This document shows, in pieces, positions 24,830 through 37,764 of a DNA stretch of 64,000 nt. Numbering within the stretch: the first letter of the stretch is position 1; each line of letters starts with the position of its first letter. The stretch comes from Amycolatopsis pithecellobii (lineage in GTDB: Bacteria; Actinomycetota; Actinomycetes; Mycobacteriales; Pseudonocardiaceae), in the NCBI RefSeq assembly GCF_009707865.1, contig NZ_WMBA01000030.1, positions 1 to 64,000 of the forward strand. Direction: 5' to 3'. Made by a program: the position numbers and the translations under genes. Below the pieces are notes generated by a model. That model saw only the letters and a program-made list of their open reading frames with translations, did not search any database and was not told the DNA's origin.

Positions 24830-25747
24830 TCAGGGGCGTACGCGAATGACGGTCTTGCCTTTACGTCGCTCGATCGGGTTGAGCGCGGGGATGGCGTCGT
24901 CGAGGGTCGTGCCGGCTCCGATGTGCGTGCGAAGGCGCCCGTCCCGCACCCGGTCGACGATCTCCACCAGCTGACTCGGGACGGACTCGACGACGAAGTC
25001 GATCGCGAGGCCGTCGACAGGGCGGGCCTCGGCAGGGCCGACCACCGACACCAGCGTTCCGCCAGGCCGGATGATGCTCGCCGAGCGCCGTTGGATGTCA
25101 CCGCCGATGACATCGAAGACCAAGTCGACCCCGCCGATGTCGTCGAGATCCTCGTGGTCGAGGTCGAGGAACTCGTTCGCGCCGAAGTCAAGCGCCGCCT
25201 GGCGGTCCGCTGCCCGCCCGGTACCGATGACGTAGGCGCCGAACTCCCGGGCAAGCTGCGTCACCACCGACCCGACCGCGCCGGCGGCGCCGTGGGCGAG
25301 GACGCTCTGCCCCGCCTGGAGACGGCCGTGCTGGAGCAGGCCTTGCCACGCGGTCAGGCCGGAGATCGGCAGACTCGCACCCACTGTGAAGTCGACGTTC
25401 CCCGGCAGCGGCGCAAGGTTGCGTGCCTCGACGGCCGTGTACTCGGCCAGGGTTCCATCGCGGTGCCAGTCAGTGATCCCGAATACCCGCTGTCCCAGCG
25501 AAAGTCCCGTCGTGCCGTAGCCGAGGGAGCTGACCACCCCGGCGAACTCGTGGCCGATGATCGCCGGGACTCGATCGTGACCGGAGCGGTCGACCCATGT
25601 CGAGGGCCACTCCCACTCGGCCGGGACGAAGCCTGAGGCATGGACTTCGACGACGACGTCGTTGATCGCCGGTGTCGGCTCAGGCCGCTCCGCGAGTGTG
25701 ATCCCGGCAGTTTCCGCAGCCCGGTCGGTCGCGACGATTGCCTTCAT
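24830..25747 (-). CDS. NADP-dependent oxidoreductase (MDR, quinone-reductase-like)
   Basis: 305 residues of medium-chain dehydrogenase: GroES-like N-domain (VPAIIGHEFAGVVSSLG) and Rossmann domain with AHGAAGAVGSVVTQLA as nucleotide-binding loop. No structural zinc cysteines, so it belongs with quinone oxidoreductase or zeta-crystallin types. The substrate cannot be told. Start ATG 25747 (MKAIVATDRAAE). A 145-base AT-richer gap without an obvious gene separates it from the YceI gene. Confidence 0.88.
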   Translation of the reverse strand: MKAIVATDRAAETAGITLAERPEPTPAINDVVVEVHASGFVPAEWEWPSTWVDRSGHDRVPAIIGHEFAGVVSSLGYGTTGLSLGQRVFGITDWHRDGTLAEYTAVEARNLAPLPGNVDFTVGASLPISGLTAWQGLLQHGRLQAGQSVLAHGAAGAVGSVVTQLAREFGAYVIGTGRAADRQAALDFGANEFLDLDHEDLDDIGGVDLVFDVIGGDIQRRSASIIRPGGTLVSVVGPAEARPVDGLAIDFVVESVPSQLVEIVDRVRDGRLRTHIGAGTTLDDAIPALNPIERRKGKTVIRVRP

Positions 25748-25870
25748 CGGTACCTCCGTAGGTCTCTCAACAAGGCGACATGCTCCTCGCCCAAAGTCGC
25801 CCGCGCCATCGCAGCGGTGAAAGAAATACCGCCGGGCGAGGCCCAGCAGGCCGATCCCTACTAATCTAAA

Positions 25871-25909
25871 ACCCCGGCACGCTGTTTCGACTGATCAGCG
25901 TACCGGGGT
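25871..25909 (-). terminator. intrinsic terminator of tRNA-Ile
   Basis: ACCCCGGCACGCTG pairs with CAGCGTACCGGGGT with one mismatch and an 11-base loop. On the minus strand it is followed by TTTTAGATT. It starts five bases after the tRNA-Ile 3' end. Confidence 0.85.
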
Positions 25910-25914
25910 AATGG

Positions 25915-25988
25915 TGGGCCCAGGAGGACTTGAACCTCCGACCTCTTCGTTATCAGCGAAGCGCTCTAACCGCCTGAGCTATGGGCCC
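25915..25988 (-). tRNA. ileT: tRNA-Ile (GAT)
   Basis: 74-nt minus-strand cloverleaf: acceptor GGGCCCA/TGGGCCC, D-arm GCTC-AGGCGGTTA-GAGC, anticodon arm TTCGC/ACGAA with GAT, and T-arm GGAGG-TTCAAGT-CCTCC. CCA is not encoded. A TAGTCT hexamer at 26002-26007 is a likely -10 box, the same as in front of tRNA-Leu. In mycobacteria ileT and alaT are adjacent; here about 3.5 kb separates them. Confidence 0.95.
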
Positions 25989-26018
25989 GTGAACGAAAGA
26001 AAGACTACAGGACGCCTT

Positions 26019-26726
26019 TCACTCCCGTTCAGAGAGGGTGACCTCAAGGCCACCGGCCAAATCGGCGGACACGTTGTAGATGAACGCGCTCACCGTGGCC
26101 AGCGCGGAGAGCAGCACGATGTTGATCGCGCCGAGGATGGCGGCGATGCCGAACACCCGGCCGGCGCTGATGAGTGGCTGGGCCGGGGTGTCGCCGCCGT
26201 CGCCGGAGACCAGTGACGAGTACGTGCCGTTCAGCTTGTCCCACACGCCCATGCCGTCGAGCACCGTGTACAGCACGCCGACCGCGACCAGCCACACGAA
26301 GAACAGCGCGACGCCGAGGACGAGCGACAGTTTGAGCACCGACCACGGGTCGAACCGCTTGATCTGCAGACTCGCACGGCGCGGGCCGCGGCCGGGGCGA
26401 CGGAGCGCGCTGGGGGTTCCGCGGCCCTTGGCCGCGGCGCCCGGCACGTTCACGGTGTCCTGCCCCCTCAGCCCGGCAAAGGGATCTTCCCGCGGCTCGG
26501 CCGGCCCGCCGAACAGCCCGGCCGCCGCGCTGCCGGTGACCACCGTCGTCTGGTCGCCACCGGTGCCTTTGGAGTCATGCGCATTTTCCCCGGCCTGGCT
26601 GCTCGGAAGCCACTGGGTCGGGCCTTCGGCCGTGCCGTTGCCGTTGTCCTTGCTGAGCCGCTGCCACGGCGGCGCCGCCTTGTCACCGGCCGCCGCGGGC
26701 GATTCCGAGTTCTCGGGCGAAGTCAC
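26019..26726 (-). CDS. DUF3566 membrane protein
   Basis: 235 residues. The first 120 are disordered, polar and Pro/Gly-rich. DUF3566 follows: basic KRFDPWSVLKLSLVLGVALF, then a second membrane helix (about 190-215) and SADLAGGLEVTLSERE at the end. This protein always follows gyrA in actinobacteria (Rv0007). Function unknown. Start GTG 26726, 11 bases after the gyrA stop, so cotranscribed with gyrA. Confidence 0.92.
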   Translation of the reverse strand: MTSPENSESPAAAGDKAAPPWQRLSKDNGNGTAEGPTQWLPSSQAGENAHDSKGTGGDQTTVVTGSAAAGLFGGPAEPREDPFAGLRGQDTVNVPGAAAKGRGTPSALRRPGRGPRRASLQIKRFDPWSVLKLSLVLGVALFFVWLVAVGVLYTVLDGMGVWDKLNGTYSSLVSGDGGDTPAQPLISAGRVFGIAAILGAINIVLLSALATVSAFIYNVSADLAGGLEVTLSERE

Positions 26727-26737
26727 TCAATAAATCC

Positions 26738-29263
26738 TTACGCTTCAGGCTGCTGAGCCTGTGCTCCGGTCTCGTCTTCGTTGCCTTCACCATTACCGAC
26801 GTCCGAGGGTTCGTCGGCGTTGCGTGCCACCGCAAGAAGGGTAGTGCCTTCCCCGAGGTTGATCAGCCGCACGCCCTTCGTCTGCCGTCCGGTCTTGCGC
26901 ACCCCTTCGGCGGTCGTCCGGATGACCCCGCCGTTGGAGGTGATGGCATACAGCTCGTCGTCCTCGTCGACGATGAGCGCACCTACCAGCCTGCCACGCT
27001 TGCGGTCGTGCTGGATGGTCAGCACACCCTTGCCGCCTCGGCCCTGCACCGGGTAGTCCTCGATCGGTGTCCGCTTCGCATACCCGCCGTCGGTCGCGAC
27101 CAGCAGGAACTTCTCCGGCTTGACCACGTTGAGCGCGAGCAGCTCGTCGCCGTCGTTGAACCGCATGCCGAGCACACCGGACGTGGCGCGGCCCATCGGC
27201 CGCAGTGCTTCGTCGGTGGCGTGGAACCGGATCGACTGCCCTTCCGCGGAGACCAGCAGCAGGTCGTCGTCGGGCCCGGCGAGCACAGCGCCGACCAGTT
27301 CGTCGCCTTCGCGCAGGTTGACCGCGATGAGGCCGCCCGCGCGGTTCGAGTCGAAGTCGCTGAGCTTGGTCTTCTTGACCAGGCCCTTGCGGGTGGCCAG
27401 CACGAGATACGGCGCGACCTCGTAGTTCGGGATCTCGATGACCTGGGCGATTTCCTCGTCCGGCTGGAACGCCAGCAGGTTCGCGACGTGCTGGCCACGC
27501 GCCGCCCGGTTCGCCTCGGGCAGTTCGTACGCCTTCGCCCGGTACACGCGGCCCTTGTTGGTGAAGAACAGGATCCAGTCGTGCGTGGAGCACACGAAGA
27601 AGTGCTGCACGATGTCGTCCTGCTTGAGCTGCGCGCCCTGCACACCCTTGCCGCCGCGTTTCTGCGAGCGGTACAGGTCCGTCTTGGTGCGCTTCGCATA
27701 GCCGGTGCGGGTGATGGTGACGACCACGTCCTCGACCGCGATCAGGTCCTCGACCGAGACATCCCCGTCGAACGGGATGATCTGGGTACGCCGCTCGTCA
27801 CCGTACTTTTCGACGATCTCGGTCAGCTCGTCCTTGACGATCTCCCGCTGCCGCTCCGGCCTGGCGAGGATGTCCTGCAGATCGGCGATCCGCTCCTCGA
27901 TCTCGGCCAGTTCGTCGATGATCTTCTGCCGCTCCAGTGCGGCCAGCCGGCGCAGCTGCATGTCGAGGATCGCGGTGGCCTGGATTTCGTCGATCTCCAG
28001 CAACTCGATCAGGCCGGCGCGCGCCTCGTCGACGGTCGGCGACCGCCGGATCAGCGCGATGACCTCGTCGAGCATGTCCAGCGCCTTGACCAGACCACGC
28101 AGGATGTGGGCCCGCTCCTCGGCCTTGCGCAGCCGGAATCGGGTGCGCCGGATGATGACGTCGATCTGGTGGTTGACGTAGTGCCGCACGACCTGGTCCA
28201 GTCGCAGCGTGCGCGGCACGCCGTCGACCAGGGCCAGCATGTTGACGCCGAAGTTGTACTGCAACTGGGTGTGCTTGTAGAGGTTGTTCAGCACGACCTT
28301 CGCGACCGCGTCCCGCTTGAGCGTGACCACGATCCGCATCCCGCGACGGCTGTTGGACTCGTCGGCGATATCGGCGATGCCGGTGAGCTTGCCGTCCCGG
28401 ACCAGCGCGGCGATGTTCTCCACCAGGTTGTCCGGGTTGACCTGGTACGGCAGTTCGGTGACGACGAGGATCGTGCGGCCCTTGAGGTCCTCGTCGACCT
28501 CGACAACGGCACGCATCCGCACCGAACCACGACCGGTGCGGTAGGCCTCCTCGATCCCGGAGTTACCGAGGATCAGGCCCTTCGTCGGGAAGTCCGGGCC
28601 CTTGATGCGCATGAGCAGGGCGGCGAGCAGCTCTTCCTCGCTCGCGTCCGGGTTCTCCAGCGACCAGATGACGCCCTCGGCGACCTCCCGCAGGTTGTGC
28701 GGCGGGATGTTGGTCGCCATCCCCACCGCGATCCCCGAGGTGCCGTTGACCAGCAGGTTCGGGATGCGGGACGGCAGGACGTCCGGTTCCTGCGTGCGGC
28801 CGTCGTAGTTGTCCGAGAAGTCGACGGTCTCCTCGTCGATCTCGCGGAGCATCTCCATCGCGAGCGGGTCCAGCCGCGACTCCGTGTACCGCATCGCGGC
28901 GGCGGGGTCGTTGCCTGGTGACCCGAAGTTGCCTTGGCCGTCGATGAGCGGGTAGCGCAGCGACCACGGCTGGGCCAGTCGCACCAGTGCGTCGTAGATC
29001 GCCGAGTCACCGTGCGGGTGGTAGTTGCCCATGACGTCGCCGACGACGCGCGAACACTTGTTGTATCCGCGGTCCGGCCGGAAACCCGAGTCGTACATGG
29101 AGTACAGGACGCGGCGGTGCACCGGCTTGAGACCGTCGCGCACGTCCGGCAGCGCCCGCGACACGATCACGCTCATCGCGTAGTCGATGTAGGAGCGCTG
29201 CATCTCCTGCTGGATGTCGACCGGCTCGGTGCGGTCGTGATCCGGCGGCAAGGTTTCCGTCAT
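26738..29263 (-). CDS. gyrA: GyrA: DNA gyrase subunit A
   Basis: 841 residues. It cuts and rejoins DNA in the gyrase heterotetramer and introduces negative supercoils. The catalytic tyrosine is Tyr126 in AAMRYTESR. The quinolone region reads [11 protein letters not shown], with Ser87, Ala88 and Asp91, so the common resistance substitutions are not present. GyrA-box [10 protein letters not shown] and the C-terminal beta-pinwheel repeats are present. The acidic tail is typical. Start ATG 29263, 53 bases after gyrB. Confidence 0.97.
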   Translation of the reverse strand: MTETLPPDHDRTEPVDIQQEMQRSYIDYAMSVIVSRALPDVRDGLKPVHRRVLYSMYDSGFRPDRGYNKCSRVVGDVMGNYHPHGDSAIYDALVRLAQPWSLRYPLIDGQGNFGSPGNDPAAAMRYTESRLDPLAMEMLREIDEETVDFSDNYDGRTQEPDVLPSRIPNLLVNGTSGIAVGMATNIPPHNLREVAEGVIWSLENPDASEEELLAALLMRIKGPDFPTKGLILGNSGIEEAYRTGRGSVRMRAVVEVDEDLKGRTILVVTELPYQVNPDNLVENIAALVRDGKLTGIADIADESNSRRGMRIVVTLKRDAVAKVVLNNLYKHTQLQYNFGVNMLALVDGVPRTLRLDQVVRHYVNHQIDVIIRRTRFRLRKAEERAHILRGLVKALDMLDEVIALIRRSPTVDEARAGLIELLEIDEIQATAILDMQLRRLAALERQKIIDELAEIEERIADLQDILARPERQREIVKDELTEIVEKYGDERRTQIIPFDGDVSVEDLIAVEDVVVTITRTGYAKRTKTDLYRSQKRGGKGVQGAQLKQDDIVQHFFVCSTHDWILFFTNKGRVYRAKAYELPEANRAARGQHVANLLAFQPDEEIAQVIEIPNYEVAPYLVLATRKGLVKKTKLSDFDSNRAGGLIAVNLREGDELVGAVLAGPDDDLLLVSAEGQSIRFHATDEALRPMGRATSGVLGMRFNDGDELLALNVVKPEKFLLVATDGGYAKRTPIEDYPVQGRGGKGVLTIQHDRKRGRLVGALIVDEDDELYAITSNGGVIRTTAEGVRKTGRQTKGVRLINLGEGTTLLAVARNADEPSDVGNGEGNEDETGAQAQQPEA

Positions 29264-29316
29264 GAGGTCCTTCTCGAAGGAAAAACAGAGTCAGTGCACT
29301 GTGGACATACGAGTGG

Positions 29317-31299
<1,983 letters not shown>

Positions 31300-31464
31300 T
31301 CAGTCTCGCCCAAGGGACCCCGCTCCCTCGTACAGTCTACTTGGCCACCTCTGCTCAGGTGCGGCAAGGACACCCCTAGTTTCCCCACAGAGCGACGAAT
31401 TCGAAGTCGGTTGAGTGACGAGATGGATGCGCGTCAAGCCGCGGCATCGTGGCGCGTTCAGATG

Positions 31465-32205
31465 TCAGCCGTAAGTGTCGCGGGGACCCCGGCCCGGGAT
31501 GTGCCGGGCACCTTTGCGCCAGCTCGGTGCGGTGGGCCCGTGGATGCGCATCCGCTTCACGACGCCGTGCCCGACGACCGCTGCGATCTTGGTCAGCAAC
31601 TGCCCCTGTAGCAGGCGCAACTGGGTGGCCCAGGCGGTCGAGGTGGCCCGGACGGTGAGCTCGCCGTCCTTCAGGGAAACAGGCTGGGCGTGCTCCGCGA
31701 CCTCGTCACCGACCAACTTCGCCCACTGACCGAACACCTGACCGTCGTTGAGGCGCTGCGACCAGCCACGATCGGCCGCGAGCCGCGACATCAGGCGGCC
31801 GAGCGGCTGGGGGTCGCGGTGGTCCGCGCCTGGTCCGGACCAGCGACGACGCCGCGGATTCTGGCCGAACTCGGCCGCCGTGCGCTTGCGGACGCCGGGC
31901 TCGGACCCCCTCGACTCGGCCTTGGCGCGTGCGGCGGCCAGGGCCTGCCGCGCCAGGTCGCGGCCGGACACGTTCGGCCCACCGGTGGTGTCACTCTGTG
32001 TTGACGATATGGTGTCTTCGGCCGGAAGAGGCCCCATCTGGGCGCTGGAATGTGACTCATCCGGCCTCTTGATCACCGGCGGCGATGACAAGTTCACCGT
32101 GTTATCCACACTATCCACAGACTTGTCCCCAGATAGGTGGGTAAATCTTGTGGCCCCGGTCACTCGCGGTGGGCGAGCCGCTCTCGCTGGTTCCTCCTCA
32201 ACCAT
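31465..32205 (-). CDS. dciA: DciA: DUF721 helicase-loading protein
   Basis: 246 residues. The C-terminal DUF721 domain (about 150-235) has [21 protein letters not shown] and [19 protein letters not shown]. DciA loads the replicative helicase DnaB in bacteria without DnaC. The first 150 residues are disordered. Start ATG 32205 follows GGGGAGG and overlaps the recF stop by eight bases. The DNA of the disordered part holds three DnaA boxes (32102-32131). Conserved place between recF and gyrB (Rv0004). Confidence 0.92.
   Translation of the reverse strand: MVEEEPARAARPPRVTGATRFTHLSGDKSVDSVDNTVNLSSPPVIKRPDESHSSAQMGPLPAEDTISSTQSDTTGGPNVSGRDLARQALAAARAKAESRGSEPGVRKRTAAEFGQNPRRRRWSGPGADHRDPQPLGRLMSRLAADRGWSQRLNDGQVFGQWAKLVGDEVAEHAQPVSLKDGELTVRATSTAWATQLRLLQGQLLTKIAAVVGHGVVKRMRIHGPTAPSWRKGARHIPGRGPRDTYG
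32102..32131. promoter_or_regulatory. three DnaA boxes inside dciA
   Basis: TTATCCACA (32102-32110), CTATCCACA (32111-32119) and TTGTCCCCA (32123-32131), all in one orientation. The first is a perfect classical box. They lie in the part of dciA coding for the unstructured N-terminal region, about 3.3 kb from oriC. Confidence 0.6.
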
Positions 32206-33352
32206 GCCTGACCTCCCCGTTCGAGACCGTGAACCGGGTGCCCGATAGCTCTTCGGGCACGTCCTCATCCACCGCGGCCGTGATCAACACCTGTTCGGCG
32301 GCCGCCGCCACCTCGGCGAGCCGGGCCCGGCGACGGCGGTCCAGCTCGGCGAACACGTCGTCGAGCAGCAGTACTGGCTCGCCGTTCTCGCTGCGCAGCA
32401 ACTCATAGGACCCGAGCCGCAACGAGAGCGCGAACGACCACGACTCCCCATGACTCGCATACCCCTTCGCAGGCGCGTCGCCCAGCACCAGCTCCAGCTC
32501 GTCACGATGCGGACCGACGAGGCTCACTCCCCGGTCGAGCTCGGCCTGCCGCACCTCGGTCAGCGCGTTCAGGAGGATGTCGGTCAGCTTCTCCGGATCG
32601 GCCCGCTCACCGTCGGACTTTCCATACCCGTGCGGCAGTCCTTCGCCGAGGCTGGACCGGTACGAAATGATCGCCGGCCGCGAGTCCGGCGCGACTCCCA
32701 GATACGCGGCCGAGGTATGCGGCCCGAGGTCGGCCACGAGGTCGAGTCGCGCGGCGAGCAGCTGCGCGCCGACCGTCGCGAGGTGGTTGTCCCACACTTC
32801 GAGCGTCGAGAGCGCGTACGGATCCTCACGCGTTCCTTTTCTCTTACCCGCCGTTTTCAGCAAGGCGTTGCGCTGGCGCAGCACGCGTTCGTAGTCCGAC
32901 CGCACCCCCGCCCAACGCGGCGCGCGCAACACCAGCAGCTCGTCGAGAAACCGCCGGCGCTCACCGGGATCACCGCGCACCAGCGCCAGGTCCTCCGGTG
33001 CGAACAACACGGTGCGCAGGATGCCGAGAATGTCCCGCGGTTTGCCGACCGCGCCGCGATTGACCCGTGCGCGGTTCGCTTTTCCCGGCGTGATCTCCAG
33101 TTCGATGGTCAGCTCGCGGTCGTCGTTGACCACGGCCGCCCGGACCAATGCGCGCTCACACCCGTGCCGGACGAGCGGCGCGTCGCTGGCGACCCGGTGT
33201 GAGCCCAGCGTCGCGAGATACCCGATCGCCTCCAGCAAGTTGGTCTTGCCGCGGCCGTTCGGCCCAATCAGCACCGTCGGCCCCGGCGTCAACGGCAGGT
33301 CCGCATGCTCCCACGAACGGAAGTCGGTGACCTGGAGATGACGGAGGTACAA
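32198..33352 (-). CDS. recF: RecF recombination mediator
   Basis: 384 residues of the SMC-like RecF ATPase: Walker [14 protein letters not shown], signature [13 protein letters not shown], and Walker [13 protein letters not shown]. It helps RecA onto gapped DNA at stalled forks. The only start that fits the family N-terminus ([14 protein letters not shown]) is TTG 33352. An upstream GTG would add unrelated sequence inside gnd. The gap to gnd is seven bases. Confidence 0.94.
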   Translation of the reverse strand: MYLRHLQVTDFRSWEHADLPLTPGPTVLIGPNGRGKTNLLEAIGYLATLGSHRVASDAPLVRHGCERALVRAAVVNDDRELTIELEITPGKANRARVNRGAVGKPRDILGILRTVLFAPEDLALVRGDPGERRRFLDELLVLRAPRWAGVRSDYERVLRQRNALLKTAGKRKGTREDPYALSTLEVWDNHLATVGAQLLAARLDLVADLGPHTSAAYLGVAPDSRPAIISYRSSLGEGLPHGYGKSDGERADPEKLTDILLNALTEVRQAELDRGVSLVGPHRDELELVLGDAPAKGYASHGESWSFALSLRLGSYELLRSENGEPVLLLDDVFAELDRRRRARLAEVAAAAEQVLITAAVDEDVPEELSGTRFTVSNGEVRHG

Positions 33353-33359
33353 GACGCGC

Positions 33360-34250
33360 CTACTGACCGACCTTCTTGACGGCGTGCCCGCCGAACTGGT
33401 TGCGCAACGCGGCGACCGCACGCATCGCGGCGGAATCCTTCTGCCGCGAGGAAAACCGCGCGAACAGCGCGGCCGAGATCACCGGCGCGGGTACCGCATT
33501 GTTGATCGCCTCTTCCAGCGTCCACCGGCCCTCGCCCGAATCCTCGACATATCCCTCGAGATCGTCGAGCTCCGGATCGTCGTCCAGCGCCCGCACCAGC
33601 AGATCGAGCAGCCAGGACCGGACCACGGTGCCGCGCTGCCACCCCTTGATCACGGCGGGCACGTCGTTGATCACATGCGCGGCTTCCATCAGCTCGAAGC
33701 CCTCGGCGTAGGCCTGCATGATCCCGTACTCGATACCGTTGTGGATCATCTTCGCGTAGTGCCCGGCACCGACCGAGCCCGCGTGCGAAAACCCTTCCTC
33801 GCGCGGGCCGTCCGGGCGCAGCGAATCGAAGATGGGCATCGCGCGCTCGACGTCCTCCGGCGCGCCGCCGACCATCAGGCCGTACCCGTTTTCCTTACCC
33901 CACACGCCACCGGACACTCCGCAGTCGAGATAGCCGATCTTCTTGGCCGCCAGTACCTCGGAGTTGCGCTGGTCATCGGTGAACTTCGAGTTGCCGCCGT
34001 CGATCACCAGATCGCCCTCGGACAACAGCTCGCCGAGCTCGTCCACGGTGCCCCTGGTCGGGCCGCCGGCGGGCACCATGATCCAGACGATCCGCGGTGC
34101 GGCGAGCTTCGAGACCATGTCGGCGAGGGAGCTTGCGTCACTGACTTCGGCGTTGCGGTCGTAGCCGACCACCTCGTGCCCGTCGGCCCGCAACCGCTCA
34201 CGCATGTTGAAGCCCATCCTGCCGAGGCCGACGAGTCCCAGCTGCACCAT
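33360..34250 (-). CDS. gnd: 6-phosphogluconate dehydrogenase, decarboxylating (short form)
   Basis: 296 residues. The Rossmann domain starts [14 protein letters not shown]; the substrate motif reads [12 protein letters not shown], and the catalytic region is [20 protein letters not shown]. It turns 6-phosphogluconate into ribulose 5-phosphate in the pentose phosphate pathway. At about 300 residues it belongs to the short, usually NAD-dependent class rather than the 470-residue NADP enzyme. Its place between dnaN and recF is shared by many actinobacteria. Confidence 0.93.
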   Translation of the reverse strand: MVQLGLVGLGRMGFNMRERLRADGHEVVGYDRNAEVSDASSLADMVSKLAAPRIVWIMVPAGGPTRGTVDELGELLSEGDLVIDGGNSKFTDDQRNSEVLAAKKIGYLDCGVSGGVWGKENGYGLMVGGAPEDVERAMPIFDSLRPDGPREEGFSHAGSVGAGHYAKMIHNGIEYGIMQAYAEGFELMEAAHVINDVPAVIKGWQRGTVVRSWLLDLLVRALDDDPELDDLEGYVEDSGEGRWTLEEAINNAVPAPVISAALFARFSSRQKDSAAMRAVAALRNQFGGHAVKKVGQ

Positions 34251-34281
34251 CGAAATCCCCTTCTGGTCGCGCGGTTTCCGG

Positions 34282-35415
34282 TCAGCCGGGCAGGCGGACC
34301 GGCATCAACAAGTAGAGGTAACCAGGAACGACCTGGCCCTGTTCGTCCGCGGGCTTGATCAGCGCCGGCCGGTTCGGGGTGGTGAAGGTGAGCTCCGCCC
34401 GGTCGGCGTGCAGTGCGCCGAGACCGTCGACGAGATAACCGGGGTTGAACGCGATCGTCACCGGCTCGCCTTCATAGTCGACCGGCAACTCTTCCTCCGC
34501 GCTGCCCTCGTCGTCACCACCCGCGGACAGCCGGAGCAGACCGTCCGCGAACTCGAGCCGCACCTGCGTACCCCGCTCGGCGACAAGCGACACGCGCTTG
34601 ATCGCCTCGGTCAGCGGGGCGACGTTGATCACCGCGCGCGACGTGTGCTGGGCGGGCAGCAACTGACGGTAGGGCGGGAACTCCGCGTCGAGCAGGCGGG
34701 TGGTCGTATACCGACCGGAACCGGCGAGACCGAGCAGACCCTCACCGCTGGCGAGGCTGAGCGAAACCTTCGCCCCGCTCGTGCCGAGCGACTTCGCGGC
34801 TTCCGCGAGCGTGCGCGCCGGGACGAGGACGGCCGCGTCATCGAGCCCCTCGGCCGGCTCCCAGGTGAACTCGCGCATCGCGAGCCGGAACCGGTCGGTC
34901 GCGACGAGGGTCAGCGAGCTGCCCGAGATTTCCAGCCGCATCCCGGTCAGCATCGGGAGCGTGTCGTCCTTGCCCGCGGCGACGGCGACCTGGGTGACCG
35001 CCTGGCCGAATGCTTCACCCGCGACCTCACCGGCCAGCGCGGGCTGGGCGGGCAGCGCCGGGTAGTCCTCGACCGGCATCGTCGGCAGGGAGAACCGGGC
35101 GTTGCCACAAGTGATGGAGGCGCGGGCACCATCGACGAAGATCTCCACCGGCTGGGCCGGCAGCGACTTGGTGATGTCGGCGAGGAGCCGACCGGACACG
35201 AGCAGTCGCCCACCGTCGGCGATCGTCGCCGGGACACCGACCGTGGCCGAGACCTCGTAGTCGAACCCGGACACGGTGAGTGCGTCGGTCGTCCCGTCGG
35301 AACCGGCATCGAGCAGGACGCCGCCCAGTACCGGAACAGGTGGCCTCGACGGCAGGCTGCGGGCCACCCAAGCGACGGCGTCGGCCAGCCCATCTCGCTC
35401 GACGCGGATCTTCAT
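34282..35415 (-). CDS. dnaN: DnaN: DNA polymerase III sliding clamp
   Basis: 377 residues, three clamp domains, no catalytic residues, ending [12 protein letters not shown] as usual for actinobacterial beta clamps. It holds polymerase III on DNA. Start ATG 35415 ([20 protein letters not shown]) follows AAAGGATG. An upstream in-frame start would run into the oriC region and is not credible. First gene leftward of oriC. Confidence 0.97.
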   Translation of the reverse strand: MKIRVERDGLADAVAWVARSLPSRPPVPVLGGVLLDAGSDGTTDALTVSGFDYEVSATVGVPATIADGGRLLVSGRLLADITKSLPAQPVEIFVDGARASITCGNARFSLPTMPVEDYPALPAQPALAGEVAGEAFGQAVTQVAVAAGKDDTLPMLTGMRLEISGSSLTLVATDRFRLAMREFTWEPAEGLDDAAVLVPARTLAEAAKSLGTSGAKVSLSLASGEGLLGLAGSGRYTTTRLLDAEFPPYRQLLPAQHTSRAVINVAPLTEAIKRVSLVAERGTQVRLEFADGLLRLSAGGDDEGSAEEELPVDYEGEPVTIAFNPGYLVDGLGALHADRAELTFTTPNRPALIKPADEQGQVVPGYLYLLMPVRLPG

Positions 35416-36120
35416 GCGCCCATCCTTTCGACGGCCGAGCCACCCCTTGGGCTCGAGAAGGTCGGCAAACGGCCCTGGACGCGCGATGCTCAGCACGGTG
35501 ACCAGGGATCTCGTTGTGTGGTGGAGCCCGGAGCCGATGTCGCCAACGACCTGCGGGCTTGGGTGTGGATACCCACGTTAGAACGTGACCCGGCCCGCCG
35601 TCATTCGGGGCAGCCCATCGACATGTCGACAAGACGTCCCGCCTTGGCGGGTTGTCCCCAACTCCACAGCTCGCCTGTTTTTGCTTTGAAAGATCTTCTT
35701 GAAAGAACAAAGGCAGTAACAGTAATAGGGGCTGTGGATTCTGTGGATTTCTGTCGTCGTCGCAGGTCCGTAGGCGTGGCGGCCTGTGGATACCTGGGGA
35801 CTACTTCGGTGGATGGTTTGGGGGTCTCCGTGGACAACTTCGAGCGGTCCCCAAACCATCCACAGCTATCCACAGTTGTCCACACATTCTTCCCCAGTTG
35901 TGGGCGAAGTTGTACCCAGCCACCGCGTCCGGACGCGGCGTTCGAGACTTCACCCCCGTGAGCGAACGCCGCCGCCTTTCGATGCCTTGTCGTTATTGGC
36001 ATCACAAGCGGTTCTTGCCGGATACCCTTGGGACACAGGCATAAACGCGGCATGACGCGGTGCACTGTCCTACTTGGACCAATCAGCTTTTGCCCGATAG
36101 GGCAAGGAGACTGCGCACCG
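35416..36120. other. oriC: oriC: chromosomal origin with DnaA-box array
   Basis: The 760-base gene-free gap between dnaN and dnaA. DnaA boxes (TTGTCCACA type, either strand): 35564-35572, 35652-35660, 35733-35741, 35742-35750, 35785-35793, 35829-35837, 35857-35865, 35866-35874, 35876-35884 and 35898-35906. The TTGTCCACA at 35876 is perfect; others differ by one or two bases. An AT-rich stretch at 35678-35730 is the probable unwinding element. The densest boxes lie at 35829-35906. The part beyond 35950 has no boxes and contains nothing else I recognise. Confidence 0.92.
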
Positions 36121-36153
36121 AAAAAAAGACAGCCGCGGTAGACCGCGACTGTC
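36121..36153 (-). terminator. intrinsic terminator of dnaA
   Basis: On the minus strand an 11-base stem GACAGTCGCGG / CCGCGGCTGTC (one wobble pair) with a 4-base loop is followed by seven T. It starts 22 bases after the dnaA stop and shields oriC from dnaA transcription. Confidence 0.92.
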
Positions 36154-36174
36154 CGAAGTGGATTGAAGGATGCG

Positions 36175-37764
36175 CTACTGGCGGGCGCGCTGCTTGATGC
36201 GGAAGGTCAGTTCCTGCACCTGGTCGTAGATCCGCCGGCGCTCGGCCATCTCCTTACGGATCTTCTTGTCCGCGTGCATGACCGTCGTGTGGTCGCGGCC
36301 GCCGAACGTCTGCCCGATCTTCGGCAGCGACATGTCGGTCAGTTCACGGCACAGATACATGGCGATCTGCCGGGCCGTGGCGAGCGCTTTGGTCTTCCCG
36401 GGACCACACAGATCGTCGATCGTCACGTCGAAGAACTCGGCCGTCGTCGCCATGATCGTCGGTGCGCTGATCTCCGGGACCTGTGAATCCGGGATGAGAT
36501 CGCGCAGCACGATTTCGGCGAGGCCGACGTCGACCGGCTGCTGGTTCAGCGAAGCGAACGCGGTGACGCGGATGAGTGCGCCCTCGAGTTCGCGGATGTT
36601 CGCCTCGACCCGCGACGCGATGAACTCCAGCACCTCACCCGGCACCGCGAGCCGGTCCTGCGCGGCCTTCTTCCGCAGGATCGCGATCCGGGTTTCCAAC
36701 TCGGGCGGCTGGATGTCGGTGATCAGGCCCCACTCGAACCGCGTCCGCAGCCGGTCTTCCAGCGTCTCCAGGCGCTTGGGCGGCCGGTCGGAGGAGACCA
36801 CGATCTGCTTGTTCGCGTTGTGCAGCGTGTTGAAGGTATGGAAGAACTCCTCCTGAGTTCCTTCCTTGCCTTCCAGGAACTGGATGTCGTCGACGAGCAG
36901 GATGTCGATATCCCGGTAGCGGCGCTGGAACGCCACCTTCCGGTCGTCGCGCAGTGAGTTGATGAAGTCGTTGGTGAACTCTTCGGTCGACACGTAGCGC
37001 ACGCGCATGCCGGGGAACAGTCGCTGGGCGTAGTGCCCGACCGCGTGCAGCAGGTGCGTCTTGCCGAGGCCCGACTCACCCCAGATGAACAGCGGGTTGT
37101 ACGCGCGGGACGGTGCTTCGGCCACCGCGAAGGCGGCCGCGTGCGCGAACCGGTTCGAGGCGCCGATGACGAAGGTGTCGAACGTGTACTTCTCGTTCAG
37201 GCGCGTCTTCGACGTCTGCGGTTGTGCGGGCGCGGTGTACGGCTGCCCGGCGATCGGCTGCCCCGAGAACATCGGCCAGATCTCGTGCGCGGCGGCGAGC
37301 GCCTCGCCTTCCTCGTCGACCTCTTCTTCGCTGTCGTCCTCGGGGATGATCGGCTTGCTCGGCTCGGCCTGGACGCGGCCGCGTCGCACCGGCGGGAGTA
37401 TCCCGTCCTCCAGCGGCGGCAGCACCGGGCGCGTCGGCGCATCCGCGACCGCCCTGTCCACTCGCGGGGGCGCCGGGGCGTACTGCGGCGCGGGGGCGAC
37501 CTCAGTGCTGTCGACCTTCACCGCGAGTGACACCGGGCGGCCGAGCCGCCGGGACAACGCGTGGGTGATGGGCTCACGCAGCGCGCGCTCGATCGCTTCC
37601 TTCGCGAAGTCACTGGGGGCGGCGAGCAGCGCGGTGCCGTCGAGCAGGCCGATCGGGCGCGTGACGCGCATCCACGCGCGTTGCTGCGGGGAGAGAGTGC
37701 CATCGGACAGTTCGCGAACGACCTGGTCCCACACGACGCCCAGATTCATCTGGTGCTCGGACAC
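36175..37764 (-). CDS. dnaA: DnaA: replication initiator
   Basis: 529 residues. Domain I at 1-90 (helicase contact), a long acidic/Pro-rich domain II (about 90-190), AAA+ domain III with Walker [13 protein letters not shown] and Walker [15 protein letters not shown], and domain IV with DNA-binding [14 protein letters not shown]. It opens oriC and recruits DnaB. Start GTG 37764 ([14 protein letters not shown]) follows GAGGGGAG. DnaA boxes 110-130 bases upstream suggest autoregulation. Confidence 0.97.
   Translation of the reverse strand: MSEHQMNLGVVWDQVVRELSDGTLSPQQRAWMRVTRPIGLLDGTALLAAPSDFAKEAIERALREPITHALSRRLGRPVSLAVKVDSTEVAPAPQYAPAPPRVDRAVADAPTRPVLPPLEDGILPPVRRGRVQAEPSKPIIPEDDSEEEVDEEGEALAAAHEIWPMFSGQPIAGQPYTAPAQPQTSKTRLNEKYTFDTFVIGASNRFAHAAAFAVAEAPSRAYNPLFIWGESGLGKTHLLHAVGHYAQRLFPGMRVRYVSTEEFTNDFINSLRDDRKVAFQRRYRDIDILLVDDIQFLEGKEGTQEEFFHTFNTLHNANKQIVVSSDRPPKRLETLEDRLRTRFEWGLITDIQPPELETRIAILRKKAAQDRLAVPGEVLEFIASRVEANIRELEGALIRVTAFASLNQQPVDVGLAEIVLRDLIPDSQVPEISAPTIMATTAEFFDVTIDDLCGPGKTKALATARQIAMYLCRELTDMSLPKIGQTFGGRDHTTVMHADKKIRKEMAERRRIYDQVQELTFRIKQRARQ

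Noticed and set aside
25797-25864. Short plus-strand frame ending IPPGEAQQADPY
   Set aside because: No start or ribosome-binding site and overlaps the oxidoreductase promoter. Could be a fossil, but unsupported.
36001-36120. Possible small gene between oriC and the dnaA terminator
   Set aside because: No frame with a start signal or recognisable product; only AT/GC-mixed intergenic sequence.
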